Shown: piece by piece, positions 47,599 to 58,382 of the stretch | Layout of the letters: every line of letters starts with the position of its first letter | Numbering within the stretch: the first letter of the stretch is position 1 | NCBI GenBank assembly: GCA_020445405.1 | Contig: JAGRGQ010000002.1 | Location: forward strand, 124,001-188,000 | Reading direction: 5' to 3' | Source: Gammaproteobacteria bacterium | GTDB lineage: Bacteria > Pseudomonadota > Gammaproteobacteria > Chromatiales > Chromatiaceae | Length of the DNA: 64,000 bases | Made by a program: the position numbers and the translations under genes | The notes under the pieces: generated by a model | Databases searched by the model: none | What the model was told of the DNA's origin: nothing | The model's input: the letters and a program-made list of their open reading frames with translations, nothing else

Positions 47599-48555
47599 AT
47601 GAACCTGAACTTCCTCGAATTTGAACAACCCATCGCCGAGCTGGAGGCAAAAATCGAGGAATTGCGCCTTGTCGGCAACGACAATGAGATCAATATTCAG
47701 GACGAGATAAACCGCCTGGAAGCGAAGAGCCGGACGCTGACAGAGTCGATTTTTTCCAATCTGAAACCCTGGCAGGTGGCACAGATAGCACGCCATCCAC
47801 AGCGCCCCTATTTGCTGGACTACGTGTCCCGCATATTCAGGGATTTTCAGCAGTTGCACGGTGACAGGGCGTTCCGGGATGATCACGCGATCGTGGGGGG
47901 CGTCGCCCGGCTGGATGACCGTCCGGTCATGCTGATCGGCCACCAGAAAGGCCGGGATACTTCAGACAAGATTTACCGCAACTTCGGTATGCCGCGTCCC
48001 GAAGGATATCGGAAGGCGCTCCGGCTGATGCATCTGGCGGAGCGTTTCAAACTTCCCCTGTTGACGTTTATCGACACCCCGGGCGCGTACCCGGGCGTGG
48101 ATGCGGAGGAGCGGGGACAAAGTGAGGCGATCGCCAGGAATCTTCTGGAGATGGCGGACCTGAAGATACCCATCGTCTGCACGGTTATGGGTGAAGGTGG
48201 TTCGGGAGGTGCACTGGCAATAGGCGTAGGCGACCGCGTGATGATGCTCCAATATAGCACTTACTCGGTGATCTCTCCCGAAGGGTGCGCATCGATTCTC
48301 TGGAAAAGCGCGGATAAAGCGCCGCTTGCCGCTGAAGCCATGGGCATCACTTCAGACCGTCTGAAAGAGTTGGGTATGATCGATACTATCGTAACGGAAC
48401 CTCTTGGCGGTGCGCATCGGGATATGGATGCCATGGCACGCACGCTAAAAAAGGAATTGATCAAGGCGTTGGACACGCTGGAAACCATGGCAGCCGATAA
48501 GATGCTGGAGACCCGCTACCAACGGCTGATGTCCTACGGACAGTTCAGTAGTTGA
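47599..48555 (+). CDS. accA: Acetyl-CoA carboxylase carboxyltransferase, alpha subunit
   Basis: AccA with AccD transfers CO2 to acetyl-CoA in malonyl-CoA synthesis. The 318-residue product begins with a helical region followed by the crotonase-like core with [20 protein letters not shown] and [15 protein letters not shown]. It is 63 bases after dnaE and just before tilS, as in related genomes. Confidence 0.98.
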   Translation: MNLNFLEFEQPIAELEAKIEELRLVGNDNEINIQDEINRLEAKSRTLTESIFSNLKPWQVAQIARHPQRPYLLDYVSRIFRDFQQLHGDRAFRDDHAIVGGVARLDDRPVMLIGHQKGRDTSDKIYRNFGMPRPEGYRKALRLMHLAERFKLPLLTFIDTPGAYPGVDAEERGQSEAIARNLLEMADLKIPIVCTVMGEGGSGGALAIGVGDRVMMLQYSTYSVISPEGCASILWKSADKAPLAAEAMGITSDRLKELGMIDTIVTEPLGGAHRDMDAMARTLKKELIKALDTLETMAADKMLETRYQRLMSYGQFSS

Positions 48556-48604
48556 TCGCTCACCAGGAGCAGTTCGGCCTGTCGAGAACACGGTCACCGC
48601 GGCC

Positions 48605-49951
48605 GTGGGGGATTATGAGATAGGTTCTATAACTCCTCAACGGCTGCTGGAGACCCTCACTCGGCTGCCGCAAACGGATCACTATCTGGTTGCCTACAGT
48701 GGCGGCAGGGATTCTCATGTACTTCTGCATCTGCTCGCCAAACTTTTTGCAAAATCCTCCGGTCCGCAGTTGAGCGCAGTGCACGTCAATCACGGTTTGC
48801 AGTCCGGCGCAGACAAATGGACGGAACATTGCGTCGAGGTTTGCCGCCAGCTCGAAATTCCCTGCCATACGTTTGCACTGAAACTGCCGCAACTCAAAGG
48901 GGAGAGCCCGGAAGCGCAGGCGCGAAAAGCGCGCTACCAGGTATTTGAGGCAATCATCGAGTCGGGCGACCTGTTGCTGACGGCGCATCATCAGCAGGAT
49001 CAGGCGGAAACCGTGTTACTGCAACTGTTACGCGGGGCGGGGACCGCCGGTCTATCCGCAATGCCGGAAGTGGCTGGATTCGGTTGCGGCTTTCTCGCAC
49101 GCCCGTTGTTGCACACCAGCGCCGCGGATATCGACGATTACGCCAGGAGGGAACAACTGAGCTGGATCGAAGACCCCACCAATCAATCACTGCAATTCGA
49201 TCGCAACTTTATCAGAAATCAGGTTATTCCCATTCTGCACGGGCGCTGGCCGGCGCTCTCGGCTACCGTTTCACGCAGTGCGCGTAATTGCGCCGAGAGC
49301 CAGGAACTGGTCGATACGCTTGCCGCTGCGGATCTCGCTGCCATTGTTGGCGGTGACGGGCAGACACTGGCGTTGTCCGGATTATCCAAGCTGTCGCCGG
49401 CGAGGGCCCGGGCGGTATTGCGGGCGTGGATCCGCGGCGGGAATTTCCCGCTTCCCGGTAGTGCCCGGCTCGAAAGTGTATTAACGGAAATGACGACTGC
49501 GGGCAGGGACCGGAATCCGGTGGTTCGTTGGCCGGGTGCAGAGATCAGACGGTTTCGGGACAGGCTCCATATCATGCAGCCGCTGGTACCGCTGACCAAA
49601 GACAATGGATTGGACTGGGATGGCAGTACCGTACTGCAAATGCCCGCCGGCATAGGCCGGCTGGAGCCGCGTATCGGGCCCGGAGGACTGAGTCTGTCGC
49701 ATTGGCGAAAGGCACGGATACGGATTCGATTTAGTGTCCGGCACCGCGAGAATCTCAGGGTAGCCGGACGCGCTCACTCCACCTCCTTTAAGAATCTGTT
49801 TCAACAGTTTGCCGTTCCGACCTGGAATCGTGCCCGTATTCCTCTGGTTTACCTCGACGGTAAACTGGCTGCGGTAGGCGATCTGTGTATCTGTGAGCCG
49901 TTTGCCGGCAGCGCATCCGAACAGGGCGTCCATATCCACTGGACACATTGA
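48605..49951 (+). CDS. tilS: tRNA(Ile)-lysidine synthase
   Basis: TilS adds lysidine to the CAU anticodon of a minor tRNA-Ile. The 448-residue product has the ATP-pyrophosphatase P-loop YSGGRDSHVL (near 32), VNHGLQ, and the catalytic HHQQDQAETVLLQLLRG. C-terminal domains (about 360-448) complete the enzyme. The start is a GTG with a weak ribosome-binding site and is uncertain. It converges with the next gene; 6 bases separate the stops. Confidence 0.95.
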   Translation: MGDYEIGSITPQRLLETLTRLPQTDHYLVAYSGGRDSHVLLHLLAKLFAKSSGPQLSAVHVNHGLQSGADKWTEHCVEVCRQLEIPCHTFALKLPQLKGESPEAQARKARYQVFEAIIESGDLLLTAHHQQDQAETVLLQLLRGAGTAGLSAMPEVAGFGCGFLARPLLHTSAADIDDYARREQLSWIEDPTNQSLQFDRNFIRNQVIPILHGRWPALSATVSRSARNCAESQELVDTLAAADLAAIVGGDGQTLALSGLSKLSPARARAVLRAWIRGGNFPLPGSARLESVLTEMTTAGRDRNPVVRWPGAEIRRFRDRLHIMQPLVPLTKDNGLDWDGSTVLQMPAGIGRLEPRIGPGGLSLSHWRKARIRIRFSVRHRENLRVAGRAHSTSFKNLFQQFAVPTWNRARIPLVYLDGKLAAVGDLCICEPFAGSASEQGVHIHWTH

Positions 49952-49957
49952 AACCGA

Positions 49958-51019
49958 TCAGACTTTGGTTTGGTTGGCGTGGGTGATACCACCTTTCAAT
50001 ACATAGGCGTCGAAACCCAGCTGCCCGAGCAGGAAGGCACCCGCTGAGCTGCGCTGGCCGGTGTCGCAGTAGAGCACGAACTTCTGCAGTCGATTCATCG
50101 AACCGGCCTGTTTGCGCAACTGATGCAGCGGAATGTTTATCGCGCCGGGCAACGCAGATTTCCTGAATTCACTCTCCAGCCGGGTGTCAACCCGGATTGC
50201 GCCTTCATCAATCAGATCTGCAGCGGTCTGGGCGTCAACCCAGTTGAGCAGCGGCTCTTCCAACAGCTCAACGAAATCGGCTTTCGAAAGGCGCATCAGC
50301 TTGCCGTCCGTCAACATGGTGACGGTGGCATTGCGCGGTGAGTCGGAAATGAGCGCCTCCTCACCAAAACTGTCGCAGCGCTGCAGCTCGGCCAGGGTGT
50401 TCTCGCCATGGCCGACCGGCCGGAACACTTTGCAGCGGCCCTCTTTTATCATGTAGTAGTAATCGCCCGGGGTGCCGTACTCTATGATCTGATCACCCGC
50501 TTTGACCTTGATCTCAACAAGTCGTGAGAAAAGTGACTGGATATTGGCTGCGGGAAGTTTCAGGAAAACTTTGGTCTGGAGCATGGACATCATCCATTCG
50601 CTGTCCTCGGCATTGGGTGCTTTGGCCGGGCGTATGCGCTCGTTTGGAGGAAAATCCGGTGCAAACTGTCCCCAGGCCAGCAACTTCTCCATCAGCTGGG
50701 TATTGACCCTGACCAGAGTTGCCCGCTCGGAAATAACTTTGGCTTTAAACTGACGGGGTTTGAAATTTCCAAGCGCGTAAAGCGCCTCCTCACTGCCTGA
50801 ACTGATATCGGAATGCTGACTGTTGGCCGAGGTCTCTCTGACTGTGCCGGTAAGCAGGAATATCGAGTCGGTATCTTCGTCCCCTATATTAAAGATTACA
50901 TCGCCCGCTTTCAGACGTTCGAGAGTTGACTGACCAGCCAGAAAGAGCAGGCTGTCATCGTAGAGAGCGTTGATCGGTATCAACGTCCGGAATTTATTCA
51001 GGTCCAGGTTCATGTCCAT
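49958..51019 (-). CDS. Double cyclic-nucleotide-binding domain/rhodanese fusion protein
   Basis: The 353-residue cytoplasmic protein has a divergent cNMP domain (about 20-115), an intact one (about 150-252) with FGEEALISDSPRNATV, which includes the phosphate-binding Arg (R229), and a C-terminal rhodanese domain (about 262-350) with the active-site loop YCDTGQRS (C318). No DNA-binding domain or membrane segment is present. It is probably a cyclic-nucleotide-gated sulfurtransferase or sensor; the partner sulfur pathway is not visible nearby. The ATG at 51019 fits. Confidence 0.9.
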   Translation of the reverse strand: MDMNLDLNKFRTLIPINALYDDSLLFLAGQSTLERLKAGDVIFNIGDEDTDSIFLLTGTVRETSANSQHSDISSGSEEALYALGNFKPRQFKAKVISERATLVRVNTQLMEKLLAWGQFAPDFPPNERIRPAKAPNAEDSEWMMSMLQTKVFLKLPAANIQSLFSRLVEIKVKAGDQIIEYGTPGDYYYMIKEGRCKVFRPVGHGENTLAELQRCDSFGEEALISDSPRNATVTMLTDGKLMRLSKADFVELLEEPLLNWVDAQTAADLIDEGAIRVDTRLESEFRKSALPGAINIPLHQLRKQAGSMNRLQKFVLYCDTGQRSSAGAFLLGQLGFDAYVLKGGITHANQTKV

Positions 51020-51197
51020 GTTCGGGTCGGTTGTCTGACATTATCTCTATGATATAACGGAAAAAAGGATAATAACTTGATTGCCGGATAAAAACAGCGG
51101 CATTGCCAGCAGGTTGGCGGTATCAACTCTTGTCCCGGTTTCCGCCGGAGCATGTTGTGTTGTAAAATCCGCAGCTTCGTTCGGCGCGAGGTATACC

Positions 51198-52296
51198 ATG
51201 CAGGATCTTAATCCCATATTGAGTAAAATCAGTGAATTACAGGGGCGCTCGAACTCCCTGAGGGGGTATCTTTGACTATCCGGTCAGGCGGGAACGGCTG
51301 ACGGAAGTACTTCGTGAGCTGGAAGATCCGGATATCTGGAATGATCCGGAGTATGCCCAGAAGCTCGGCAGGGAGCGCGCGGCGCTGGAAAATGTGGTGC
51401 TGACGCTGGATGCACTCGACACCGCGCTTGCCGATGCCAGCGACTTGATGGAGATGGCCGTCGAGGAGGAGGATGACGATGCCGTCAGCGCAGTGGCGCG
51501 CGATTTGGAAAACTCCGAAAAGAGCATCTCCGAATTGGAGTTTCGGCGCATGTTCTCCGGTGAGATGGACGCAAACAATGCGTTTCTCGATATTCAGGCG
51601 GGTTCCGGGGGTACCGAAGCTCAGGATTGGGCTGAGATGCTGCTGCGCATGTATCTCCGCTGGGGCGAGCGACGCGGTTTCAAAACCACATTGATGGAGG
51701 TCTCTCCGGGTGATGTGGCCGGTATCAAGTCTGCTACCATCAAATTCGAAGGTGAATACGCGTTCGGGTGGCTGAGAACCGAAATTGGTGTTCACCGGTT
51801 GGTGCGCAAATCCCCGTTCGATTCGGGCAACAGGCGGCACACCTCCTTCGCAGCGGTTTTCGTAGCGCCGGAAGTGGATGATTCGATCGTAATCGATATC
51901 GATCCATCGGATCTTCGAATTGACGTCTACCGTGCCAGCGGCGCCGGAGGTCAGCACGTCAACAGGACTGAATCCGCGGTGCGTATCACCCACAATCCGA
52001 CAGGCATTGTAGTGCAATGTCAGAATGATCGATCGCAGCACAAGAATAAGGACCACGCGATGAAACAGCTGAAGGCGAAGCTGTATGAGCTGGAGATACA
52101 GAAGCGCAGCGTCGACCAGCAGGCGCTGGAGGAGACAAAATCCGACATTGGCTGGGGAAGCCAGATCAGATCCTACGTGCTGGATCAGTCGAGGATCAAG
52201 GATCTTCGAACCGGGGTTGAAACGGGCAATACCCAGGCGGTACTCGACGGTGGGCTGGACATGTTTATCGAGGCCAGTCTGAAGAGTGGAATGTAA
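51198..52296 (+). CDS. prfB: Peptide chain release factor 2, expressed by programmed +1 frameshift
   Basis: RF2 ends translation at UGA and UAA. The coding sequence needs a +1 shift: 51198-51272 encodes 25 residues up to an in-frame TGA (51273-51275), then reading continues at GAC (51274) to 52296, for a total of 365 residues. The second part has the SPF anticodon-like tripeptide ([14 protein letters not shown]) and the catalytic GGQ (GAGGQHVNR). Levels are self-regulated through the shift. The gene upstream converges on tilS; lysS follows on the same strand, as in E. coli. Confidence 0.98.
51261..51275 (+). promoter_or_regulatory. RF2 programmed frameshift site
   Basis: The internal Shine-Dalgarno-like AGGGGG is followed by TAT CTT TGA C, identical in its core to the E. 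coli prfB site. The ribosome slips from CUU to UUU when RF2 is scarce. Confidence 0.97.
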
Positions 52297-52488
52297 TACT
52301 CGGGTTGAACGCTGGGAATGGGTTCAGTTACGTGCCCTCCGGATATACCAGTCTAACGCGTTGGCCGCTCAGATTCGGCGCCGGGCGGGATAAGTTTGAT
52401 TGATACGCCGGCTGTGTCTGCAACCGGCCAGGCGTCTCCGGCCGCTCCCTACGGTTCAATTCACGTCGCAACATCCAGGTGTTTTGAA

Positions 52489-53976
52489 ATGACAGAAGAT
52501 GAAAACAGACTCATTGCGCAGCGCCGGGAGAAGCTGAACCGGATAAGAGAGCGCGGGATCGCATTTCCCAACGATTTCAGGCGCAATGTGGTGGCGGGTG
52601 AACTGCAGGCGGAGTATGGCGCGCGCACTGCCGAGGAGTTGGAAAAGCTGGCCGTCCGGGTAAAGGTCGCCGGCAGATTGATGAGCCGGCGTATCATGGG
52701 GAAAGCCAGTTTTGTCCATATCCAGGATATGTCGGGCCGTATTCAGGTTTTCGTTCAGCGGGATGCGCTGCCGGAGGGGTATTACAACCAGCATTTCAAG
52801 AAAGAGCTGGATGTGGGTGATATCGTCGGCGTTGAAGGTCAGCTGTTCAAAACCAAGACCGGAGAGCTGTCGATCCGGTGCGACGAGTTCCGGCTGCTCA
52901 CCAAGTCCCTGCGTCCGCTGCCGGAAAAGTTCCATGGTCTGACCGACCAGGAGCAGCGCTACCGTCAGCGCTATCTGGATCTGATCATGAATGAGGCGTC
53001 GCAGGAGACATTCCGGATTCGCACCCGGATTATTCAGTCCATGCGCAACTTCCTAAATGGTAAGTCTTTTCTGGAAGTGGAAACACCGATGATGCAGGCG
53101 ATTCCGGGCGGCGCCGCAGCCCGGCCGTTCATGACTCATCACAATGCGCTCGATATGCAACTGTTTCTGCGCATAGCACCGGAACTCTACCTGAAACGGC
53201 TGGTCGTCGGCGGTTTCGAGCGGGTATATGAAATCAATCGCAACTTCCGCAACGAAGGTCTCTCCACGCGCCACAACCCGGAATTCACGATGGTGGAGTT
53301 CTACCAGGCCTACGCGGATTATCACGATCTGATGGATCTTACCGAGGATATGCTGCGGGTGATAGCCGTTGAAGTGCTGGGTACCACCCGGATCACCTAC
53401 CAGAACGACACCTTCGATTTCGGCCGGCCTTTCCAGCGTATGACGGTAAAAGAGTCGATTCTGCATTTCAATCCGGATATCAACGCCGCTGAACTGGATG
53501 ACCTGGATCTGGCGAGGCAACATGCTCTACGCTTGGGAATCGCGCTGAAGGAGGGGTATGGGCTGGGTAAGATTCAGGTGGAGATATTCGAGAAGACGGT
53601 GGAACATCGCCTGCTCGATCCCAGTTTTATCACTGCTTATCCCACTGAGGTTTCACCCTTGGCCAGACGCAACGACGACGACCCGTTTATTACCGACCGC
53701 TTCGAGCTGTTCGTTGGTGGTCGTGAGATAGCCAACGGCTTTTCCGAGCTGAATGACGCCGAGGACCAGGCTGACCGCTTCCTGCAACAGGCGGTGGAGA
53801 AGGAGGCGGGAAATGAGGAGGCAATGCATTTCGATGCAGATTACATCCGCGCGCTGGAGCATGGGATGCCGCCCACCGCAGGCGAGGGGATTGGCGTGGA
53901 CCGTCTGGTCATGCTGTTTACCGATGCCGCTTCGATACGCGACGTACTGCTGTTTCCGCACATGCGCCCCGAATAG
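52489..53976 (+). CDS. lysS: Lysyl-tRNA synthetase, class II
   Basis: The 495-residue enzyme charges tRNA-Lys. It has the N-terminal OB anticodon-binding domain (about 55-150), motif 2 ([17 protein letters not shown]) and motif 3 ([14 protein letters not shown]). I chose the ATG at 52489, since the product then starts [19 protein letters not shown]; the frame extends to 52396 but the added residues are not family-like. A gap of about 190 bases follows prfB. Confidence 0.96.
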   Translation: MTEDENRLIAQRREKLNRIRERGIAFPNDFRRNVVAGELQAEYGARTAEELEKLAVRVKVAGRLMSRRIMGKASFVHIQDMSGRIQVFVQRDALPEGYYNQHFKKELDVGDIVGVEGQLFKTKTGELSIRCDEFRLLTKSLRPLPEKFHGLTDQEQRYRQRYLDLIMNEASQETFRIRTRIIQSMRNFLNGKSFLEVETPMMQAIPGGAAARPFMTHHNALDMQLFLRIAPELYLKRLVVGGFERVYEINRNFRNEGLSTRHNPEFTMVEFYQAYADYHDLMDLTEDMLRVIAVEVLGTTRITYQNDTFDFGRPFQRMTVKESILHFNPDINAAELDDLDLARQHALRLGIALKEGYGLGKIQVEIFEKTVEHRLLDPSFITAYPTEVSPLARRNDDDPFITDRFELFVGGREIANGFSELNDAEDQADRFLQQAVEKEAGNEEAMHFDADYIRALEHGMPPTAGEGIGVDRLVMLFTDAASIRDVLLFPHMRPE

Positions 53977-54149
53977 GGGTTAGTGCAGGTGGACACTGTG
54001 GCTTCCCATCCCCGGAATCGCCCGATGCAATATTATGTCGAGAGCCGGGGATAACGCGGCGAAGGCTCACACCTATAGAGATCCTGCCCATCGATGAGAG
54101 CCGGCTTGATCGATGATCGCTGGGGTCACCCGGAAGCTGCGCGGATTGT

Positions 54150-54968
54150 CTACAAAAGGATCTGTTTTACCTCATCCACGTCATCGGCCACGCCTTCGAT
54201 CTCGATGACCTCGACTTCCGGCTCCAGACCCAGTTTGCGAAAGGCCGGGGCCAGCAGCCACTCGGGGTCCATGTTACCGATGATTTGCAGTCGGGCTACC
54301 TGCACGATGTCGACATAGTCCGCTGCTGGCCCACCGTCGTATTTGCGGTTCCGGTAATTCTCGGGAACTTTGATCAGATTTTCCGAAAACCCCCAGGTCT
54401 CCAGAATCAGCTTCCCGATTTCCGGGCTCAGGTGCTCCACAAAACCATCGAGTTTTTCCGGATCGGCCATCAATTCCGGGAACGAGTCGGCCATGGTCAG
54501 AATTGGCAGGCTGCCTATGTTGTGGATCAGGCCCGCCAACATCGCCTGTTCCCGATTCAGTCCCACCGTCTGCGCCAGCGCCCGGCTGATGGCGGCCACT
54601 TGCACGCTCTCCTCCCAGATCGCGCGGAGCCGTTTGTCCAGAGTGTCCGAGGTCGCCTGGAATATCTGCCGCATGGCCAGGCTCACCACCAGACTGCGCA
54701 CCAGTTTCTGCCCCAGGCGGGTCACCGCCATCTGGATGTTCTCGATTGGAACGCGGCCACGGTAAAGGGGGCTGTTGGCAACCTGCAGCAGCCGTGCCGA
54801 CAGTGCCGCGTCGGTGGCCACCATATCGGCTATCTGCTGCGCGGTCGAACTGTCCTGTTCCACCGCATCGCGGATCTTGAGTGCGACTTCGGGCAAAGTC
54901 GGCAGGGTGATCCTGTTTTGCTCGATTGCGGTTTTAAGCTGACTGGAAAATGCCTGTTCTGTAATCAT
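54150..54968 (-). CDS. HDOD-domain protein
   Basis: The 272-residue protein is almost entirely an HDOD domain (about 10-210; LPTLPEVALKIRDAVEQ, then LLQVANSPLYR, LGLIHNIGSLPIL-like AGLIHNIGSLPIL). These domains are HD-fold relatives that usually lack hydrolase activity and work as signalling scaffolds. No response-regulator or output domain is attached. The ATG at 54968 has AGG upstream; a TTG at 54983 is the alternative. It follows ygfZ on the same strand with 17 bases between, so they may be co-transcribed. Confidence 0.9.
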   Translation of the reverse strand: MITEQAFSSQLKTAIEQNRITLPTLPEVALKIRDAVEQDSSTAQQIADMVATDAALSARLLQVANSPLYRGRVPIENIQMAVTRLGQKLVRSLVVSLAMRQIFQATSDTLDKRLRAIWEESVQVAAISRALAQTVGLNREQAMLAGLIHNIGSLPILTMADSFPELMADPEKLDGFVEHLSPEIGKLILETWGFSENLIKVPENYRNRKYDGGPAADYVDIVQVARLQIIGNMDPEWLLAPAFRKLGLEPEVEVIEIEGVADDVDEVKQILL

Positions 54969-54985
54969 GTTACCTGCTGTCAACG

Positions 54986-56017
54986 CTATGCCTGCTCGAG
55001 GCTGTAAGGTAGTGCCCGGAATTGGAGCTTTTCTCCATTTTCGCCGCCGATATGGATATTGCCATTGTCGTGGCTGGAGATCTCGATGACGGCCAGCATT
55101 TCACAACCGCCATCCGGGGAAACCTGGGCATCGACCACTCTGCCCGGGCCCTGTCCAGAATCACTGTCGGCCGAATAAAGCTCCTCTCCGGGTTGTGGAC
55201 AGCGATCGCCTTCGATCCGCGCAAGATACATGCGCCGTTTGATTTTACCCAGGTACCTGGTGCGTGCCACTACCTCCTGGCCGGTATAGCAGCCCTTGGT
55301 GAAGCTGACACCATCGATCAGATCCATATTAGCCATCTGCGGCAGAAAACTCTCCGATGTGCTGCCATGGAGTGTGGGAATACCTGCGCGTATATCTTCC
55401 AGCGTCCAGCGCCCGCTAGTTCCATGTATAGTCGATCGCGCCAGTTTTTCCCAGAGCGTCATCATCGCATCCGGCTCGCCGACAATCTCGATTCTCGGCG
55501 TTTCACCCGGGTGGCGTAACAGTGTAAAGCCGTTCTCCTGGACCGCGTCCCAGGCCGTTGCCGGCACCCGGTTGAAATGCAGTTGCAACAGCGCCTGCGC
55601 ACTCTCCCCGAGCAGACCGACGCACACCAGCCCGTCGCTTGCATCGGTGACTTTGGTCCTGGACATCAGAATATACATCGGAAACCGCTTGAGCAGGATC
55701 TGCTGGATATCCCGGGGCATCTGCAGCACTATCTTCTGCCGGTGGCGGAACACCAGGAAATTGGCCAGCATTCTGCCTTTGGGAGAGCAGCAGGCACTGA
55801 TCTGGAAATGATCGGCAGTCAGACTACGCACATCGTTCGTCATCTGCCCCTGGAGAAAGGATTCTGCATCCTCTCCCTCTAAACCGATCAGGCCGAGATG
55901 GGAGAGATCGATCAATGCGCACGCCTGATCAGCTCCATTCCGTCCGCGTTCTACTCCGCGATTCTCGCCGCTGCCGGCTGATTGGGTTTGGAGAAATGAG
56001 TTCCACTGGCTGTTCAT
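54986..56017 (-). CDS. ygfZ: Folate-binding Fe/S cluster repair protein YgfZ
   Basis: This is a GcvT-related tetrahydrofolate-binding protein that supports certain iron-sulfur enzymes. The 343-residue product carries the diagnostic KGCYTGQEVVAR motif (near 238) and the N-terminal FLQGQMTNDV segment. Its gene runs into the HDOD gene on the same strand and diverges from the RNB gene. Confidence 0.94.
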   Translation of the reverse strand: MNSQWNSFLQTQSAGSGENRGVERGRNGADQACALIDLSHLGLIGLEGEDAESFLQGQMTNDVRSLTADHFQISACCSPKGRMLANFLVFRHRQKIVLQMPRDIQQILLKRFPMYILMSRTKVTDASDGLVCVGLLGESAQALLQLHFNRVPATAWDAVQENGFTLLRHPGETPRIEIVGEPDAMMTLWEKLARSTIHGTSGRWTLEDIRAGIPTLHGSTSESFLPQMANMDLIDGVSFTKGCYTGQEVVARTRYLGKIKRRMYLARIEGDRCPQPGEELYSADSDSGQGPGRVVDAQVSPDGGCEMLAVIEISSHDNGNIHIGGENGEKLQFRALPYSLEQA

Positions 56018-56179
56018 TACAGGGTCTCTTAATATTGTTTCAGTTGTCTATAACGCAACAATAATAGGAGAAATAGTGGCAGGTGTCAGGCAGAATCGGA
56101 AGTTATGTTATCTACACCTGGTAAGCTTTCAGGCCCAGGGATTCACGCCGCAGCATTTAAAACAGAATCGAGAGATTGA

Positions 56180-58003
56180 ATGACTGACTATCCTACCGTT
56201 CCGGGCTGCCTCGTACTCTACAAACAGAGTGCGGCTTTGGTTGCCGCGGTAAACGACAAAATTGAAATTCTGCTTGGCGGCGGAAAGAGCAAGCGGGTGC
56301 GTGCAAAGGACATTACCCTGCTGCATCCCGGACCTTTGAATGATCTGTCGGATCTCGAGCAGCCTGAGGCCGAAGTCGCGGAGGCGTGGGAGTTGTTGGG
56401 AGAGGAGACAACCGACGTCAAGGAACTCGCGGAGTTGATTTACGGGGAGTATACGCCCGCATCCGCCTGGGGTGCCTGGACCCGGGTTGCGGAAGGGCTC
56501 TATTTTGAAGGTGATCCGGAACGGATTCGGGCCAGGTCCAGAGCACGCATTGAAGCGGATATTGCCGAGCGGGCAGCCAGGGAGGCCGCAGAGCGGGAAT
56601 GGAACGGCTTCATTGCACGGCTCCGGAGTGGCAATCTTGGCGAATTGGACGGCCAGCGGTTGGGGGAGGTGGAGCAGCTGGCATTCGCCCAGAGCGAATA
56701 CAGCCGCATACTGACGGCGCTGGAGTATCCCGAAAACCCAGTCAGTGCCCACCGTATGTTGATCGATGTCGGACATTGGCCGGAAACGTACAATCCCTAT
56801 CCGCGGCGTTTCTCCCTGCCGTTGGAGAATCCGCAGATTACGTGTCCCGAACTTCCTTCGGAAGTGCGCCTGGACCTGACGCATCTGGAGAGCTTCGCCA
56901 TAGACGACGAGGCAAGCAATGACCCTGACGATGCCGTCAGTCTCGATAACGGCCGCATCTGGGTGCATGTCGCCGATGTGGCGGCGCTGGTGAAACCGGA
57001 TTCTGAACTCGATCTGGAAGCGCGCGCCAGGGCTGCCAATCTCTATCTTCCGGAAGGCATAACCCATATGCTTCCTCCTGCGGCAACCGTCAGTCTGGGG
57101 TTGGGACTGACGGATCCTTCGCCGGCGCTTTCGTTCGGTTTTCTGCTGTCCGGGGATGCCCGTCCGACGGACCTGAAAGTGACTCCCAGCTGGGTGAAAG
57201 TGATGCGGAAAAGTTATGCTGAAGCGGAACAGTTGATGGACAGTCAGCCGTTTACCGAACTGAGACGTTTCGCGGAGATGTACCGCGAACGCCGCAACAG
57301 AGAGGGCGCGGTCGACCTGGATCTTCCCGAGGTCAATGTACGGGTGAACGCTGACGGCGGGATACGCATTCAGCCGCAACAACCGCTGGTCAGCCGGGCA
57401 TTGGTTACCGAACTGATGCTGATGACCGGCGAAGCGGTCGCCGGCTTCGCTTCGGATAACGGGATCGCGATCCCATTCGCCACTCAACCGGCACCGGACA
57501 ATCCGCACCAACCAGAGGATATGGCCGCCAGGTATGCCTATCGGCGGCAGATGAAACCTTCGCAGGCAAAAACGCTGGAGGCGCCTCATGCGGGTTTGGG
57601 GCTCTCTCTGTATGTGCGCACAACCAGTCCATTGAGACGTTATCTCGATCTCGTGGTCCACCAGCAGTTGCGGGCGTTTCTAAGCGGCCGAACTCTGATG
57701 CCGGTCACCGCGGTAGCGGAACGCATCAGCGCCTCCGACCTGGTTTCGGGAAAGGTCAGACGGGCGGAGCGGCTGTCGAATCTGCACTGGAAGCTGCTCT
57801 ATCTGAAGCAGCATCCGAAATGGAAAGGGCTGGGGGTGGTGGTGGAGAAGCAGGATCAACGGCTCACCGTATTGATTTCCGAGCTAGCGCTGGAGACAAA
57901 AATCCGGTATTCGGGTACCGTCGATCTTAACACGGAGCTCAGACTGGCGGTGAGAGCGGTGGATCTCCCCAACCAGACCGCCCGCTTTGGTGTGGTGTCC
58001 TAA
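56180..58003 (+). CDS. RNB-domain exoribonuclease (RNase II family)
   Basis: The 607-residue protein hydrolyses RNA 3' to 5'. The catalytic acid cluster is intact in AIDDEASNDPDDAVSL (near 247). The RNB core continues to ARYAYRRQM and RTTSPLRRYLDLVVH (near 475), and a short C-terminal S1-like barrel closes the protein. The N-terminus lacks the usual cold-shock pair of RNase II, being a mostly helical region of about 210 residues, so it is neither a classical rnb nor rnr. Confidence 0.9.
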   Translation: MTDYPTVPGCLVLYKQSAALVAAVNDKIEILLGGGKSKRVRAKDITLLHPGPLNDLSDLEQPEAEVAEAWELLGEETTDVKELAELIYGEYTPASAWGAWTRVAEGLYFEGDPERIRARSRARIEADIAERAAREAAEREWNGFIARLRSGNLGELDGQRLGEVEQLAFAQSEYSRILTALEYPENPVSAHRMLIDVGHWPETYNPYPRRFSLPLENPQITCPELPSEVRLDLTHLESFAIDDEASNDPDDAVSLDNGRIWVHVADVAALVKPDSELDLEARARAANLYLPEGITHMLPPAATVSLGLGLTDPSPALSFGFLLSGDARPTDLKVTPSWVKVMRKSYAEAEQLMDSQPFTELRRFAEMYRERRNREGAVDLDLPEVNVRVNADGGIRIQPQQPLVSRALVTELMLMTGEAVAGFASDNGIAIPFATQPAPDNPHQPEDMAARYAYRRQMKPSQAKTLEAPHAGLGLSLYVRTTSPLRRYLDLVVHQQLRAFLSGRTLMPVTAVAERISASDLVSGKVRRAERLSNLHWKLLYLKQHPKWKGLGVVVEKQDQRLTVLISELALETKIRYSGTVDLNTELRLAVRAVDLPNQTARFGVVS

Positions 58004-58176
58004 AGGCTTGTAGCAGCCCGTTGGCGGAACGAGTGAAACAACATTTACCGAAAGGGCATCGTGGGCGTTGGTACAGAGACAGTTTGCTTTGACCGCAAAC
58101 CCAATTCAGGAGATGTATGATGTTTCGATTCCCCGGCTGCGGAAGCGCAGGCTGCGTCCGTCGGAAAGTTGCTTAG

Positions 58177-58371
58177 ATGACTGATCCCTATCGTTCCTGC
58201 TCTCTCTGCCGCTTTATGCGCGCCCTGGCATTCAGTGCCATCGGGGCCGCTCTGGCGGGGTACGGTTCTCTGGGCCTGGGTCTCGACCGCAGCAGCGCGA
58301 TCATTGCCGCATTCTTTGGTGCACTGGGAGCGGTTGTCTGGATTGGTCGTCGCAGGCGCGGCGGAGAGTAG
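58177..58371 (+). CDS. Small membrane protein
   Basis: The 64-residue product has two hydrophobic stretches (about 13-33 and 38-56), a Cys-x2-Cys near the N-terminus (SLCRF) and a basic end (IGRRRRGGE). No family is recognised. GGAAAG lies upstream of the ATG. Codon use looks coding-like, but evidence is thin. Confidence 0.45.
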   Translation: MTDPYRSCSLCRFMRALAFSAIGAALAGYGSLGLGLDRSSAIIAAFFGALGAVVWIGRRRRGGE

Positions 58372-58382
58372 CGGACGGGAGA

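Noticed and set aside
51198-51275. A 26-codon gene or pseudogene fragment before the main prfB frame
   Set aside because: The in-frame TGA lies inside the classic AGGGGG-TAT-CTT-TGA-C programmed frameshift site, so it is part of intact prfB.
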